A stretch of 64,000 nt of DNA, taken from JANJUB01 sp031386985. Lineage in GTDB: Bacteria > Armatimonadota > Fimbriimonadia > Fimbriimonadales > Fimbriimonadaceae. Shown here piece by piece: positions 34,105-42,042 of this stretch. The notes beneath the pieces are model-generated. The model was not told where the DNA came from and ran no database searches. It saw only the letters and a list, made by a program, of their open reading frames with translations. The DNA lies in assembly GCA_031386985.1 (NCBI GenBank), contig JANNCV010000016.1, forward strand, positions 62,001 to 126,000, in the 5' to 3' direction. Positions within the stretch are counted from its first letter, which is position 1; every line of letters begins with the position of its first letter. A program made the translations under genes and the position numbers.

Positions 34105-35118
34105 ATGGAACGGAAGCGAATACTGAGCGGCATGCGGGCGAGTAACCCGCGACTACATTTGGGCAACTACGAAGGGGCTTTGCGGCCTTGGGTTGCTCTC
34201 CAAGACGACTATGATATGTTTTGTATGGTTGCCGATTGGCATTCGCTAACGACGATCCGCTCGGGCGATAAGTTCGATTTGAGTCGGAACTCAATCGAGA
34301 TCGCGAAGGACTACGTTGCCGCCGGATTGGACCCGAATCGCTGCGCGATTTTCGTTCAATCTCAGGTGCCCGAACACGCCGAACTGCATCTCGCTTTGAG
34401 CATGGTGGCGGGATTGGGCAAGCTAGAGCGAGTGCCTACTTTCAAAGAAAAGCAAGACGACCTCGGGGCTGATCAGCAGGTTTCCTACGGGCTTCTGGGC
34501 TACCCGGTCTTGCAAGCGGCCGATATTCTGCTTTATAAACCCTACGGCGTCCCGGTGGGCAAAGATCAGGCTCCTCATCTGGAAGTTTCGCGCGAAATCG
34601 GCCGCTCATTCAACTCGATGTTCGGGGTTGAAGTGTTTCCTGAGTTCGTCAATATCATTGATAAAGACGAGCTTCGCTCTAAGGTTCCCGGCCTAGATGC
34701 GGACGAAAATGGCGTACTGCGAAAGATGAGCAAGTCGTATGATAATTGCATCTATCTCAATGATTCTCCCGAAGATACGGCTAAGCGGATAAAGGGGGCT
34801 TACACGACGCCTTCGAAGGTGAAACTAACTGATCCGGGCATTCCCGAGGGGTGCTCAGTTTGCCAGTTCCTCAAAATCTATTCGCCGAATTGGGAGACAT
34901 GCTGGGAAGAGGATCGGCAGGGGTTGCGCGGATGCTCGCAGAACAAGAACGAGTGCATCGAAGCGGTGAACGCGTATCTCGCTCCGTTCCGAGCCCGGCG
35001 CCAGGCGCTAGATGACGGCGCGATTCTGGAAGTCTTAAAGCATGGCGCGGAAAGGGCGAGAGCTTTTGCCGGTCAAACGATGGCCGAAGTGAGAGCCGCC
35101 ATGCGCCTTATTCAATAG
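34105..35118 (+). CDS. trpS: Tryptophanyl-tRNA synthetase
   Basis: 337-residue class Ic synthetase that charges tRNA-Trp. The HIGH-type motif is HLGNY in RASNPRLHLGNYEGAL, and the KMSKS motif is present in RKMSKSYDN. GVPVGKDQAPHLEVSREI is the typical Trp-binding region. The start at ATG 34105 gives the family N-terminus. The 3' end overlaps the convergent transporter gene by 11 bases. Confidence 0.96.
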   Translation: MERKRILSGMRASNPRLHLGNYEGALRPWVALQDDYDMFCMVADWHSLTTIRSGDKFDLSRNSIEIAKDYVAAGLDPNRCAIFVQSQVPEHAELHLALSMVAGLGKLERVPTFKEKQDDLGADQQVSYGLLGYPVLQAADILLYKPYGVPVGKDQAPHLEVSREIGRSFNSMFGVEVFPEFVNIIDKDELRSKVPGLDADENGVLRKMSKSYDNCIYLNDSPEDTAKRIKGAYTTPSKVKLTDPGIPEGCSVCQFLKIYSPNWETCWEEDRQGLRGCSQNKNECIEAVNAYLAPFRARRQALDDGAILEVLKHGAERARAFAGQTMAEVRAAMRLIQ

Positions 35119-36985
35119 CCACTTTGATCTGCTTGTGGGAGTCATCCAGGGGCACAAAAAGCAAACTAGCGAGCCCTGGGATAGAGGCGAAAATGACGGC
35201 GATGAAGACACCTTTGTAGCCAAAGTTCGCCTGAAGCACTCCGCTAAGAACGCCGGCAAGAATAATGCACAACGCCCCCATGCCGGTGCCAATCGCGTAG
35301 TGTGCGGTTTGGAATTTCCCTCGCTGCGCCACCCACATCAAATACACCATGTATCCGGCGAAACCGAAACCATAGCCGAACTGATCCACGAAAGTGATGG
35401 CGCCGAGAGTAAGGTTCAACGGCCCGGGCCATTCGAGGTAAAGCACCTTCATGGGTAAGGTTCCAAAGCTCGCCCATAGATAAAGCAAGTTGGGAACATG
35501 CATGGCGAGGGCCAAGGGCAAGAAGGCCTTTTTAAGGCCAATCTTCGATACGACGAGCCCTCCGATGATGCCGCCTGCAATGATCCCAATGACGCCAACA
35601 AAACTTGAAATTACGCCAATCTGCTCATTGGGAATCGCGAGCCCGCCCTTATCCAGACTATCCTTCAAGAAAAGCGTCGTGATCTTGCCGACCAGCGCCT
35701 CACCGAACCGATAGAACAACACAAAGAATAGGATTGCGGGAAAGCCGCTTTGGGTGACAAACGAACCCAATGCAACGCCAACTTCCGAACCTCGGATCAA
35801 GCGGCGGGCCTGCCAGATCGCGAAAGCAGCCACTGCCCCACAAACCAGCAATTGCAGGCACTCCGTTCCGAGCTGCCCGACACTCAATTTGAGCACGGGA
35901 ACGGAATTATCGGTCGGCAACATCCAACCCTTCCACTTGCCTTCCGGATCGCCCCCGAGTATTGCAAAGAGCCCATGAGCCGTAAGTCTCACGATGGCGT
36001 TTAACGTGAAATAGCCTGCTAAGCCGCTCAGCAACATGTAGCCGGTTCGCTTCAAGTTTGCGACGGTTTCGTGCCTTCCAACGGATCGGCTCGAATCGAG
36101 TTCGGGCTTAGGGAGTACGTACCGATTGAACAAGGCCAACACCCCGTACACCAATGCGCCCAGCGCCAAGACAACTACCCAAACCGAACCGGGATTGCGC
36201 CCAGTAACCGGACCGGGCGATGCAAACGGCCCACTGGTCGCGGGCAGAGCCCCAAGCTTTTCTTCGCCCGTAACTCGCGTTCCAAATACTTCGCCGTCAG
36301 CCGTAACTCTTAAACCGGAAACTCCAGGTGGGACGACAATTTTGGGCTCGACCAAGAACCCATCGCTGGTCCCCAAGTGCCCGCTTGTGTTCATCAACTG
36401 CAGGGAAGCTTGCGATCTGGTAGCTCCATCCTTTTGCAAGACGATGGGGCTTCCGCTAGCTTCAACGGTGAGCGGCGAAAGCTTCATCATCAACCCCGCA
36501 ACAACAACCAAAACGGACATGCAAAAAAGCCGTCCTAGGCGATAAAACGTGGACATAATGCCCGCGAATTGCGCCTGCTGATTCTTGTCCATGGCAAGGA
36601 TAGCGAATCCATCCGTCGCGACATTGCAAAGCGCACTCATGAAGCCGCTCGCGATGAGGATAAACAAAGAAAATTCAAAGAAAAAGGGAGCGTTAATCGC
36701 AAAAGCGAAGGCGATCAACCCAGCCGCGATGCCCGCCTGCATCGTGACAATCCACCACCGCTTGGTGAAGTTCAGGTCTACCAGCGGCCCCAGAATCATT
36801 TGCATGGCCCAGGGCAAAGCGATCAGCGAGGTCCAGCGCAGGATAGCTTCGTTTTGAATGCCAAGATCTTTGTAAACAATCGCCGCAACATCTTGCACAA
36901 TCGTGACCGGAATGGCCTGCAAAAAATAGAGTAGCGGAATAAACAGCCACGGGTTGCGCTTTGGCATCACCAGGGATTTTGCCAC
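35108..36985 (-). CDS. AmpG/PAT-like MFS transporter with extramembrane insertions
   Basis: 625 residues, about 12-14 membrane helices. YFLQAIPVTIVQDVAAIVYKD, WTSLIALPWAMQMILGPLVD and NVATDGFAILAM match the AmpG/acetyl-CoA transporter (PAT) branch of the MFS, which often moves muropeptides. Two hydrophilic segments are unusual: about residues 170-265 after helix 6 (TVEASGSPIVLQKD onwards, beta-like) and a shorter one near residues 350-380. It is the last gene of the leftward operon that starts at 39059. Substrate not determinable. Confidence 0.8.
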   Translation of the reverse strand: MAKSLVMPKRNPWLFIPLLYFLQAIPVTIVQDVAAIVYKDLGIQNEAILRWTSLIALPWAMQMILGPLVDLNFTKRWWIVTMQAGIAAGLIAFAFAINAPFFFEFSLFILIASGFMSALCNVATDGFAILAMDKNQQAQFAGIMSTFYRLGRLFCMSVLVVVAGLMMKLSPLTVEASGSPIVLQKDGATRSQASLQLMNTSGHLGTSDGFLVEPKIVVPPGVSGLRVTADGEVFGTRVTGEEKLGALPATSGPFASPGPVTGRNPGSVWVVVLALGALVYGVLALFNRYVLPKPELDSSRSVGRHETVANLKRTGYMLLSGLAGYFTLNAIVRLTAHGLFAILGGDPEGKWKGWMLPTDNSVPVLKLSVGQLGTECLQLLVCGAVAAFAIWQARRLIRGSEVGVALGSFVTQSGFPAILFFVLFYRFGEALVGKITTLFLKDSLDKGGLAIPNEQIGVISSFVGVIGIIAGGIIGGLVVSKIGLKKAFLPLALAMHVPNLLYLWASFGTLPMKVLYLEWPGPLNLTLGAITFVDQFGYGFGFAGYMVYLMWVAQRGKFQTAHYAIGTGMGALCIILAGVLSGVLQANFGYKGVFIAVIFASIPGLASLLFVPLDDSHKQIKVAIE

Positions 36986-37009
36986 ACATCCCTTTTAGGG
37001 TGTGCGAGA

Positions 37010-37777
37010 TCAATAAACGATTTTGAATAAACTTTGATCAACGCCGGAATTTCGGGTGAGATTCACTTCCCAAACCGTGATCACATCGCCTTCAACGTGT
37101 TGCTGATCGAGGCTAACATGCTCTTTTCGGGCAAATCGTTTCAATTGCCCATCCTCGCTAATCCAAATATTGAATTTTCCCGAAACAGGTGCCAAACCAT
37201 AATCCCGCCAATCGCCTGAGATTAGGTGGCAGTTTACGCCTGCCACCAACTCATCCCGCTCGTACTTATAAGTGGCAAGTTGGTTTTTGATGAACTTTAG
37301 GTCTTCGGCCCGCGCAAATGCGATATCGAGGGGTAGGGTTCGGTCACCGATTGACCTTACGACAACAGAATAAATGCCTTTGCAATCAAGGGGCGGCGGA
37401 GGTGTCGGTGGTTTTTCGAGCTTATTTCCAGAAGGCTTTGGAATGTACTGCACCGGTTCATAGAGCCGGTTCTTGCTGTTACTTTCCAGCCCCGTTGTGG
37501 GCGGATCATAGGTGAATCCTTCACCGTCGCCAGTCACCAACCAAGTCTTGTTTCCATAGCTCGCTTGCAAATCTTGGCGGATGTAAATCTTTGCGGGGAG
37601 TTCATATTGCACTCGCGTCGTGATCGTGGCCTTCTTCTGGCCAATCGTTTGCGACATCGAAATTGTCCCCGCCAAGCTAGTGGCGTCGTAGTTATACGCG
37701 AACATTTTGGAGAGGATTGCTCCTGCGTCAACCTGAGCGGGCAATATCGAAGCGGCAAGCAAGGCGGTAATCATCAT
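37010..37777 (-). CDS. Exported LolA/LppX-like (DUF2092-type) protein
   Basis: 255 residues with a short signal peptide (MMITALLAASILPAQVDA). The pattern of long antiparallel strands (TSLAGTISMSQTIGQKK, ITTRVQYELPAKIYIRQD, VNCHLISGDWRDYG, KFNIWISEDGQLKRF) fits the LolA/LolB-like half-barrel that carries lipid. A proline run (KPPTPPPPLD) interrupts the middle. The start overlaps the adenosyltransferase stop by four bases. It may be a lipid or lipoprotein chaperone; family assignment by pattern only. Confidence 0.65.
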   Translation of the reverse strand: MMITALLAASILPAQVDAGAILSKMFAYNYDATSLAGTISMSQTIGQKKATITTRVQYELPAKIYIRQDLQASYGNKTWLVTGDGEGFTYDPPTTGLESNSKNRLYEPVQYIPKPSGNKLEKPPTPPPPLDCKGIYSVVVRSIGDRTLPLDIAFARAEDLKFIKNQLATYKYERDELVAGVNCHLISGDWRDYGLAPVSGKFNIWISEDGQLKRFARKEHVSLDQQHVEGDVITVWEVNLTRNSGVDQSLFKIVY

Positions 37778-38292
37778 CGTTTATTCCACAGGATATCTTT
37801 AGCGTCGGCTTTCAGGTTTGCGTAGCGCGCAGCAACGAACAGCCAATCAGAAAGACGGTTCAGAAAGACTACGGGTTCATCATAACTCAGTTCTAAGCGA
37901 ATTACGCATCGTTCTGCACGGCGACAAACACTTCGGGCAACATGAAGGCGAGCAGATTGGTTCGATCCGCCCGGCAAAATGAAGTTCCTCAATTCGGGCA
38001 ATTCGGCGGTCATTTGATCAATGCTCGCCTCTAAGTCCGCGATTACTTCGGCACAGTCAAAGGCAATCAAGGATTTTGGATCAGCCAGCGAAGAGCCCAA
38101 ATCAAACAACGTGTTTTGAATGATTTGAAGTGAATCTCCGGGGCCGTCAACTTCGGTTCGGGCCGCGCCGATGAAGCTGTTTAGTTCATCTACGGTACCG
38201 ATCGCTTCAAAGAGCAAGTCATCCTTGCGTCGCCGCTCGCCGCCGATGAGGCCGGTCGTGCCCTTGTCTCCAGTCTTTGAGTAAATCTTCAT
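37774..38292 (-). CDS. Cob(I)alamin adenosyltransferase, PduO type
   Basis: 172 residues; transfers the adenosyl group of ATP to cobalamin. The N-terminus KIYSKTGDKGTTGLIGGERRR is the PduO-type ATP-binding signature. AIGTVDELNSFIGAAR and the later ARSVCRRAERCVIRL and FLNRLSDWLFVAAR complete the family pattern. It sits in an operon with unrelated envelope genes, coupled by ATGA overlaps on both sides. It implies that the cell uses coenzyme B12. Confidence 0.95.
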   Translation of the reverse strand: MKIYSKTGDKGTTGLIGGERRRKDDLLFEAIGTVDELNSFIGAARTEVDGPGDSLQIIQNTLFDLGSSLADPKSLIAFDCAEVIADLEASIDQMTAELPELRNFILPGGSNQSARLHVARSVCRRAERCVIRLELSYDEPVVFLNRLSDWLFVAARYANLKADAKDILWNKR

Positions 38293-39059
38293 TTGCTCCT
38301 CATCACGGCGAACATAAATCGTGGAAGTTTCATTGTCTTCTTATACTTCGAGGGGTTCTGAAGCAGACGCCAAAGCCACTCCATTTTCGCCTTTTGGATG
38401 AACACCGGTGCGCGCTTCGCCTTGCCTGAATAAACGTCGAAGGAGCCTCCAACGCCGATTGCTACCTTAGCCCGATGCAAGCTCTTGTGCCGAGCAATAA
38501 ACTTCTCTTGGCGAGGGATTCCCATCGCAACAAACAGGATATCGGGTTTGAGCGCACCGATTTCCTCGGCAACAACCTCGTCACTTTCGGTGGGGAAGAA
38601 TCCGTGGCGGGTTCCAACGATGTTGCAACCGGGGAATTGGAGTGTAAGTTTCTCGGCAGCGGTCTCGGCGACTCCTGGAGCCGCGCCAAGGATTGCGATT
38701 TTGTAGCCTTTTTGGGCACTTAGCTCACACAGACGAGCTACGAGATCTACGCCGCTCACTTTTTCGGGGAATGGTTCGCCCCTCCTCTTACCTGCCCAAA
38801 TCACGCCCGAACTATCAGGGGTTACCAAATCTGCCGCCTCGAGAATCGAACGTAATTCCGAGTCGCTTTGAGCATCGAAGATCATGCTTGAATCAGCGGT
38901 TGCGACCATGTGCTGCCCTTCCGATTGAATCAAAGTCTCAATCTGCTCCACGAACTGATCCATGGTGAGCCGATGAACGAGGATCCCTAAGATTCGAGTT
39001 GAAGGCAAACTGGCAACTGACACTTGCGTCACGAAGCAAGATTTTACCGTCGCCAACAA
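38289..39059 (-). CDS. WecB/TagA/CpsF-family glycosyltransferase
   Basis: 256 residues. ATADSSMIFDAQSD, VTPDSSGVIWAGKRRG, KIAILGAAPGVAE and LFVAMGIPRQEKFI are hallmarks of the GT26 family, which adds N-acetylmannosamine(-uronate) to lipid-linked sugars in surface polymers. The true start may be a few codons inside, as residues 1-20 (MLATVKSCFVTQVSV) are not conserved. First gene of the operon that continues through the adenosyltransferase, LolA-like and transporter genes. Confidence 0.9.
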   Translation of the reverse strand: MLATVKSCFVTQVSVASLPSTRILGILVHRLTMDQFVEQIETLIQSEGQHMVATADSSMIFDAQSDSELRSILEAADLVTPDSSGVIWAGKRRGEPFPEKVSGVDLVARLCELSAQKGYKIAILGAAPGVAETAAEKLTLQFPGCNIVGTRHGFFPTESDEVVAEEIGALKPDILFVAMGIPRQEKFIARHKSLHRAKVAIGVGGSFDVYSGKAKRAPVFIQKAKMEWLWRLLQNPSKYKKTMKLPRFMFAVMRSK

Positions 39060-39144
39060 AGGGAGGATTCTTCTCGGGCTTCTGTAACGTTTGTGTTAAG
39101 GAAGGAACTCACAAGTTCCTGCCCAGAATCCCGGAGAAAAATCT

Positions 39145-39942
39145 ATGAATCGAAAAGCGTTTACATTAATTGAACTGTTGGTGGTCATGGCGATCATCGC
39201 AATTCTTGCTGCGATCCTGTTTCCTGTTTTTGCCCAAGCTAAAGAAGCGGCTAAGAAAACTTCATCTATCAGCAATCTTCGTCAGAATGCAACTTCGGTG
39301 TTGCTTTACAATTCGGATACCGAAGGTTACTTCGGCCAAAGCGCCTACTCATTGAATACCCCTAACGGGATCGTCATGCCCGGCGCGCAGGTTTTCGCCA
39401 TTTTTGATGCCCTCCAGCCTTATTCAAAAAGCAAAGAAATCTTGACCGATGCTGAGCCCGACGCGATCAAATGGTTAGACATCCTGGCGACGATTGGCAT
39501 GACCCCCGCCGAAAACCTCAAGCGAGCCAGTTTTGCCTTCAATTTCGCTCTGTTTGAAGACCCCGCGATAGCACCCACACTAGGTGCCCTTGACCCGGTG
39601 GTAAATGAGGGGCAAATCGAGTTTCCGGCCGAAACTCCAATGTTCTATCACTCGAAGTACATTAAGGCGGGCGAGATTAACCTGGACGCCCCGGTGGGGA
39701 GCCCCTATCGTATGCCCTTGTCGCCTTTTAGTCGCTACAACTTCGCGGGCACCAAGCGTTATTCCAAGGGAGTTGGTATTAACTTTAGCGATGGTCACGC
39801 GAAGCACTACCAAGGAACGGGAAACATCTACGTTCCCGATAGCCCAGACCTAAATCAAGTCGGGACTCCGCTTGTAAAAACCTTTAACCTGCCATATGAC
39901 CTCAATGGATTGCCACCCGCAGTTGGTGAGCCAAAAGCCTAA
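39145..39942 (+). CDS. Type II secretion/type IV pilin-like protein (prepilin)
   Basis: 265 residues. The N-terminus has the prepilin cleavage site and helix AFTLIELLVVMAIIAIL, with the conserved Glu at position 5 of the mature chain, followed by FPVFAQAKEAAKK. The globular part ends with NFSDGHAKHYQG, a motif common in pilin-like proteins of Armatimonadota and Planctomycetota. GGAG lies nine bases before the ATG and a small hairpin (GGAACT-CACA-AGTTCC type) lies upstream. A perfect 12-bp hairpin follows the gene. Probably a surface pseudopilin. Confidence 0.9.
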   Translation: MNRKAFTLIELLVVMAIIAILAAILFPVFAQAKEAAKKTSSISNLRQNATSVLLYNSDTEGYFGQSAYSLNTPNGIVMPGAQVFAIFDALQPYSKSKEILTDAEPDAIKWLDILATIGMTPAENLKRASFAFNFALFEDPAIAPTLGALDPVVNEGQIEFPAETPMFYHSKYIKAGEINLDAPVGSPYRMPLSPFSRYNFAGTKRYSKGVGINFSDGHAKHYQGTGNIYVPDSPDLNQVGTPLVKTFNLPYDLNGLPPAVGEPKA

Positions 39943-39970
39943 GAATAGGCGTAGAATAGGTTAGAAATTC

Positions 39971-39998
39971 AAATGGGAGCAGAACGCTGCTCCCATTT
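39971..39998. terminator. Perfect 12-bp hairpin after the prepilin gene
   Basis: AAATGGGAGCAG-AACG-CTGCTCCCATTT. The stem ends in TTT and continues GATC on the plus strand; on the minus strand it ends in TTTGAATTT. T-runs are weak, so terminator activity is likely but not certain. Confidence 0.6.
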
Positions 39999-40015
39999 GA
40001 TCGTCTGAGAAACAC

Positions 40016-40468
40016 ATGAAAGGAATTATTGCTTCTTTGCTTTTGTCAATCGCCGTGGTTACCCAAGCGGACGTGACCCCCACCGCCAAGTTGCAGTTGC
40101 CAAAATCGGCGACAATAGGCAAGGCCTTTAATGCAACCGTTGTCGTCACCATTCCCGATGGGTGGCACGCTTATCAGAATCCGCCTACCAAAGACTTTCA
40201 GATTCCCGTAACGATCAGCACGACATCGAAAACCCTTAAGCTCAAGAAGATTTCTTATCCTAAAGGAGATATGAAGGAGTTTGGTGGTGAACTGACCGCT
40301 GTGCACGAGGGCACTGTGAAGATTCCGGTTTCAATCATTGCTACGGGTAAGCCCGGCTCAAGCGAAGTTGTGCTCAAGGTCATTTTGCAAATCTGCGATG
40401 ATACGAGTTGCCTACCGCCCCGACCTATCGCTCTAAAGGGTTCGCTTAAGCTCGTGAAGGGGAAGTAA
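40016..40468 (+). CDS. Exported DsbD alpha-domain-like protein
   Basis: 150 residues with signal peptide MKGIIASLLLSIAVVTQA. The immunoglobulin-like strands (FNATVVVTIPDGWHAYQNPP, SYPKGDMKEF) and the C-terminal QICDDTSCLPP with two cysteines match the N-terminal periplasmic domain of DsbD, here free-standing. It could receive electrons from a membrane thiol carrier and pass them to periplasmic partners such as the TlpA-like proteins. It ends four bases before the proposed kdsA start. Confidence 0.8.
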   Translation: MKGIIASLLLSIAVVTQADVTPTAKLQLPKSATIGKAFNATVVVTIPDGWHAYQNPPTKDFQIPVTISTTSKTLKLKKISYPKGDMKEFGGELTAVHEGTVKIPVSIIATGKPGSSEVVLKVILQICDDTSCLPPRPIALKGSLKLVKGK

Positions 40469-40471
40469 CCC

Positions 40472-41281
40472 CTGTTCCAGGTTCAATCGGTTAAGTTTGG
40501 TGATGGCCCGCTGGCTGTTATCGGCGGCCCCTGTATGGCCGAATCGCTTGATCTTTGCATGGAGGTCGCCGAAACCACCCTAGCCGCTTGTGAACAGTTT
40601 GGCTTCGGCTACGTGTTCAAAGCGTCCTTCGATAAAGCCAATCGAACCTCCGGTGGTAGCCTTCGGGGCCACGGCATGGAAGCCGGATTGGAAATTATTG
40701 AGGCGGTATCCGCCAAGCTTGGGGTGCCTTCAACTACCGATATTCACTTACCTGAGCAAGCCATCATCGCGGCCGAAATCGTTGACATCTTGCAAATCCC
40801 CGCTTTCCTGTGTAGGCAATCTGACCTGCTTGAGGCGGCCGCCAACACGGGCAAACCCGTGAACGTAAAGAAGGGCCAGTTTCTTGCGCCGCACGACACC
40901 AAGAACATTGTCGAAAAGCTACGCTCGTTCGACGCGAAGGGCATCATGCTCACCGAGCGCGGGACGAGCTTTGGCTATAACACTCTTATCGTGGACATGC
41001 CCGGACTCGAAACCATGCGCAGTTTTGGAGTTCCGGTTTGTTTTGACGCAACGCATTCGGCCCAACGCCCCGGGGGGGCAGGCACGACGACGGGCGGCGT
41101 GCGGGAATCTATCCCCGCAATGGCCCGAGCGGCGGTAGCGGTTGGAATTGACGCCCTTTTTCTCGAAGTTCACCCAGATCCTGACAGAGCTTTGTCGGAT
41201 GCTGCGACTCAATGGCCCCTCGCTCGTCTGAACGAGTTGCTTGAGCCGGTTGCTGCCATTTGCGCCGCGATGAGCCGCTAA
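40472..41281 (+). CDS. kdsA: 3-deoxy-8-phosphooctulonate (KDO-8-P) synthase, apparent CTG start
   Basis: Condenses PEP with arabinose 5-phosphate for lipopolysaccharide KDO. FKASFDKANRTS, RGHGMEAGLEI, NVKKGQFLAPHD, RGTSFGYNTL and FDATHSAQRPGG are diagnostic. The first ATG (40535) would cut away the first barrel strand AVIGGPC, which contains part of the conserved GPCxxES motif. The upstream frame is open only to the stop at 40466-40468 and has no ATG, GTG or TTG. CTG 40472, eight bases after AAGGGGA, is the best start and gives 269 residues, the normal length. Confidence 0.92.
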   Translation: MFQVQSVKFGDGPLAVIGGPCMAESLDLCMEVAETTLAACEQFGFGYVFKASFDKANRTSGGSLRGHGMEAGLEIIEAVSAKLGVPSTTDIHLPEQAIIAAEIVDILQIPAFLCRQSDLLEAAANTGKPVNVKKGQFLAPHDTKNIVEKLRSFDAKGIMLTERGTSFGYNTLIVDMPGLETMRSFGVPVCFDATHSAQRPGGAGTTTGGVRESIPAMARAAVAVGIDALFLEVHPDPDRALSDAATQWPLARLNELLEPVAAICAAMSR

Positions 41282-41295
41282 GCCATACTCATTTG

Positions 41296-42042
41296 ATGCT
41301 CGACGTTGAGTTAAATGGTCCCGTGTTAACCCTCACCATGAATCGGCCCGAGGTCCGAAATGCGATTAATGATGAGGCAATAGAGGGTCTTACAAAGGCG
41401 TTTACCGAACTAGGCTCTGGCGTGAGATGCGTTGTTTTGCAAGGAGCGGGGAAGTCGTTTTGCTCCGGTGGCGACCTTGAATGGATGCGCAAAGCCGCCA
41501 ATTACACCGAAGAGAAGAACTATCAGGATGCGCTGAAGTTGGCCGCACTTTTCCACTCGATTTCGCATTGCCCTGCCTTTGTAATCGCTAGGGTGCATGG
41601 GGCGGCTTATGGCGGGGGCTCGGGGCTCGTTGCGGCGGCTGATATTGCGGTCGCTTCCGCGGAAACGATGTTTGCCTTCAGCGAGGTCAAACTGGGATTG
41701 ATTGCCGGGACTATCTCGCCATACGTCATCCCGAAAATCGGCGCTGGGCATGCCCGAGCATTGTTTGGGACGGGCGAGGCCTTTGGAACCGAGCGGGCGC
41801 TACGGATTGGATTGATTCATGAGGTTGGCGACCTCGATGAACTCGTGGCGCGCAAAGTGAGGCAGGTCTTGAGTGTCGGCCCGCATTCAGTAAAAGAATC
41901 AAAACGGCTGGTAAATGAGGCCCCGTTGCCCGTTGCGGAGACCGCACGGCGACTCGCCCGCGCCCGCGCCAGCGCGGAAGGAAAGGAAGGAGTTGCCGCG
42001 TTTCTGGAGAAACGAAAAGCCTCGTTTGTGGTGGACCCTTGA
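41296..42042 (+). CDS. Enoyl-CoA hydratase/isomerase family protein
   Basis: 248-residue crotonase-fold enzyme. LTLTMNRPEVRNAIND, VVLQGAGKSFCSGGDLEWM (first oxyanion residue) and ARVHGAAYGGGSGLVAAADIAVAS (second oxyanion loop) are conserved, as is FSEVKLGLIAGTISPYV. Acidic catalytic residues of true hydratases cannot be assigned with certainty. The start at ATG 41296 follows kdsA by 14 bases. It overlaps accC by four bases; the same order occurs in leucine-degradation clusters (methylglutaconyl-CoA hydratase plus biotin carboxylase), which is one possible role. Confidence 0.88.
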   Translation: MLDVELNGPVLTLTMNRPEVRNAINDEAIEGLTKAFTELGSGVRCVVLQGAGKSFCSGGDLEWMRKAANYTEEKNYQDALKLAALFHSISHCPAFVIARVHGAAYGGGSGLVAAADIAVASAETMFAFSEVKLGLIAGTISPYVIPKIGAGHARALFGTGEAFGTERALRIGLIHEVGDLDELVARKVRQVLSVGPHSVKESKRLVNEAPLPVAETARRLARARASAEGKEGVAAFLEKRKASFVVDP

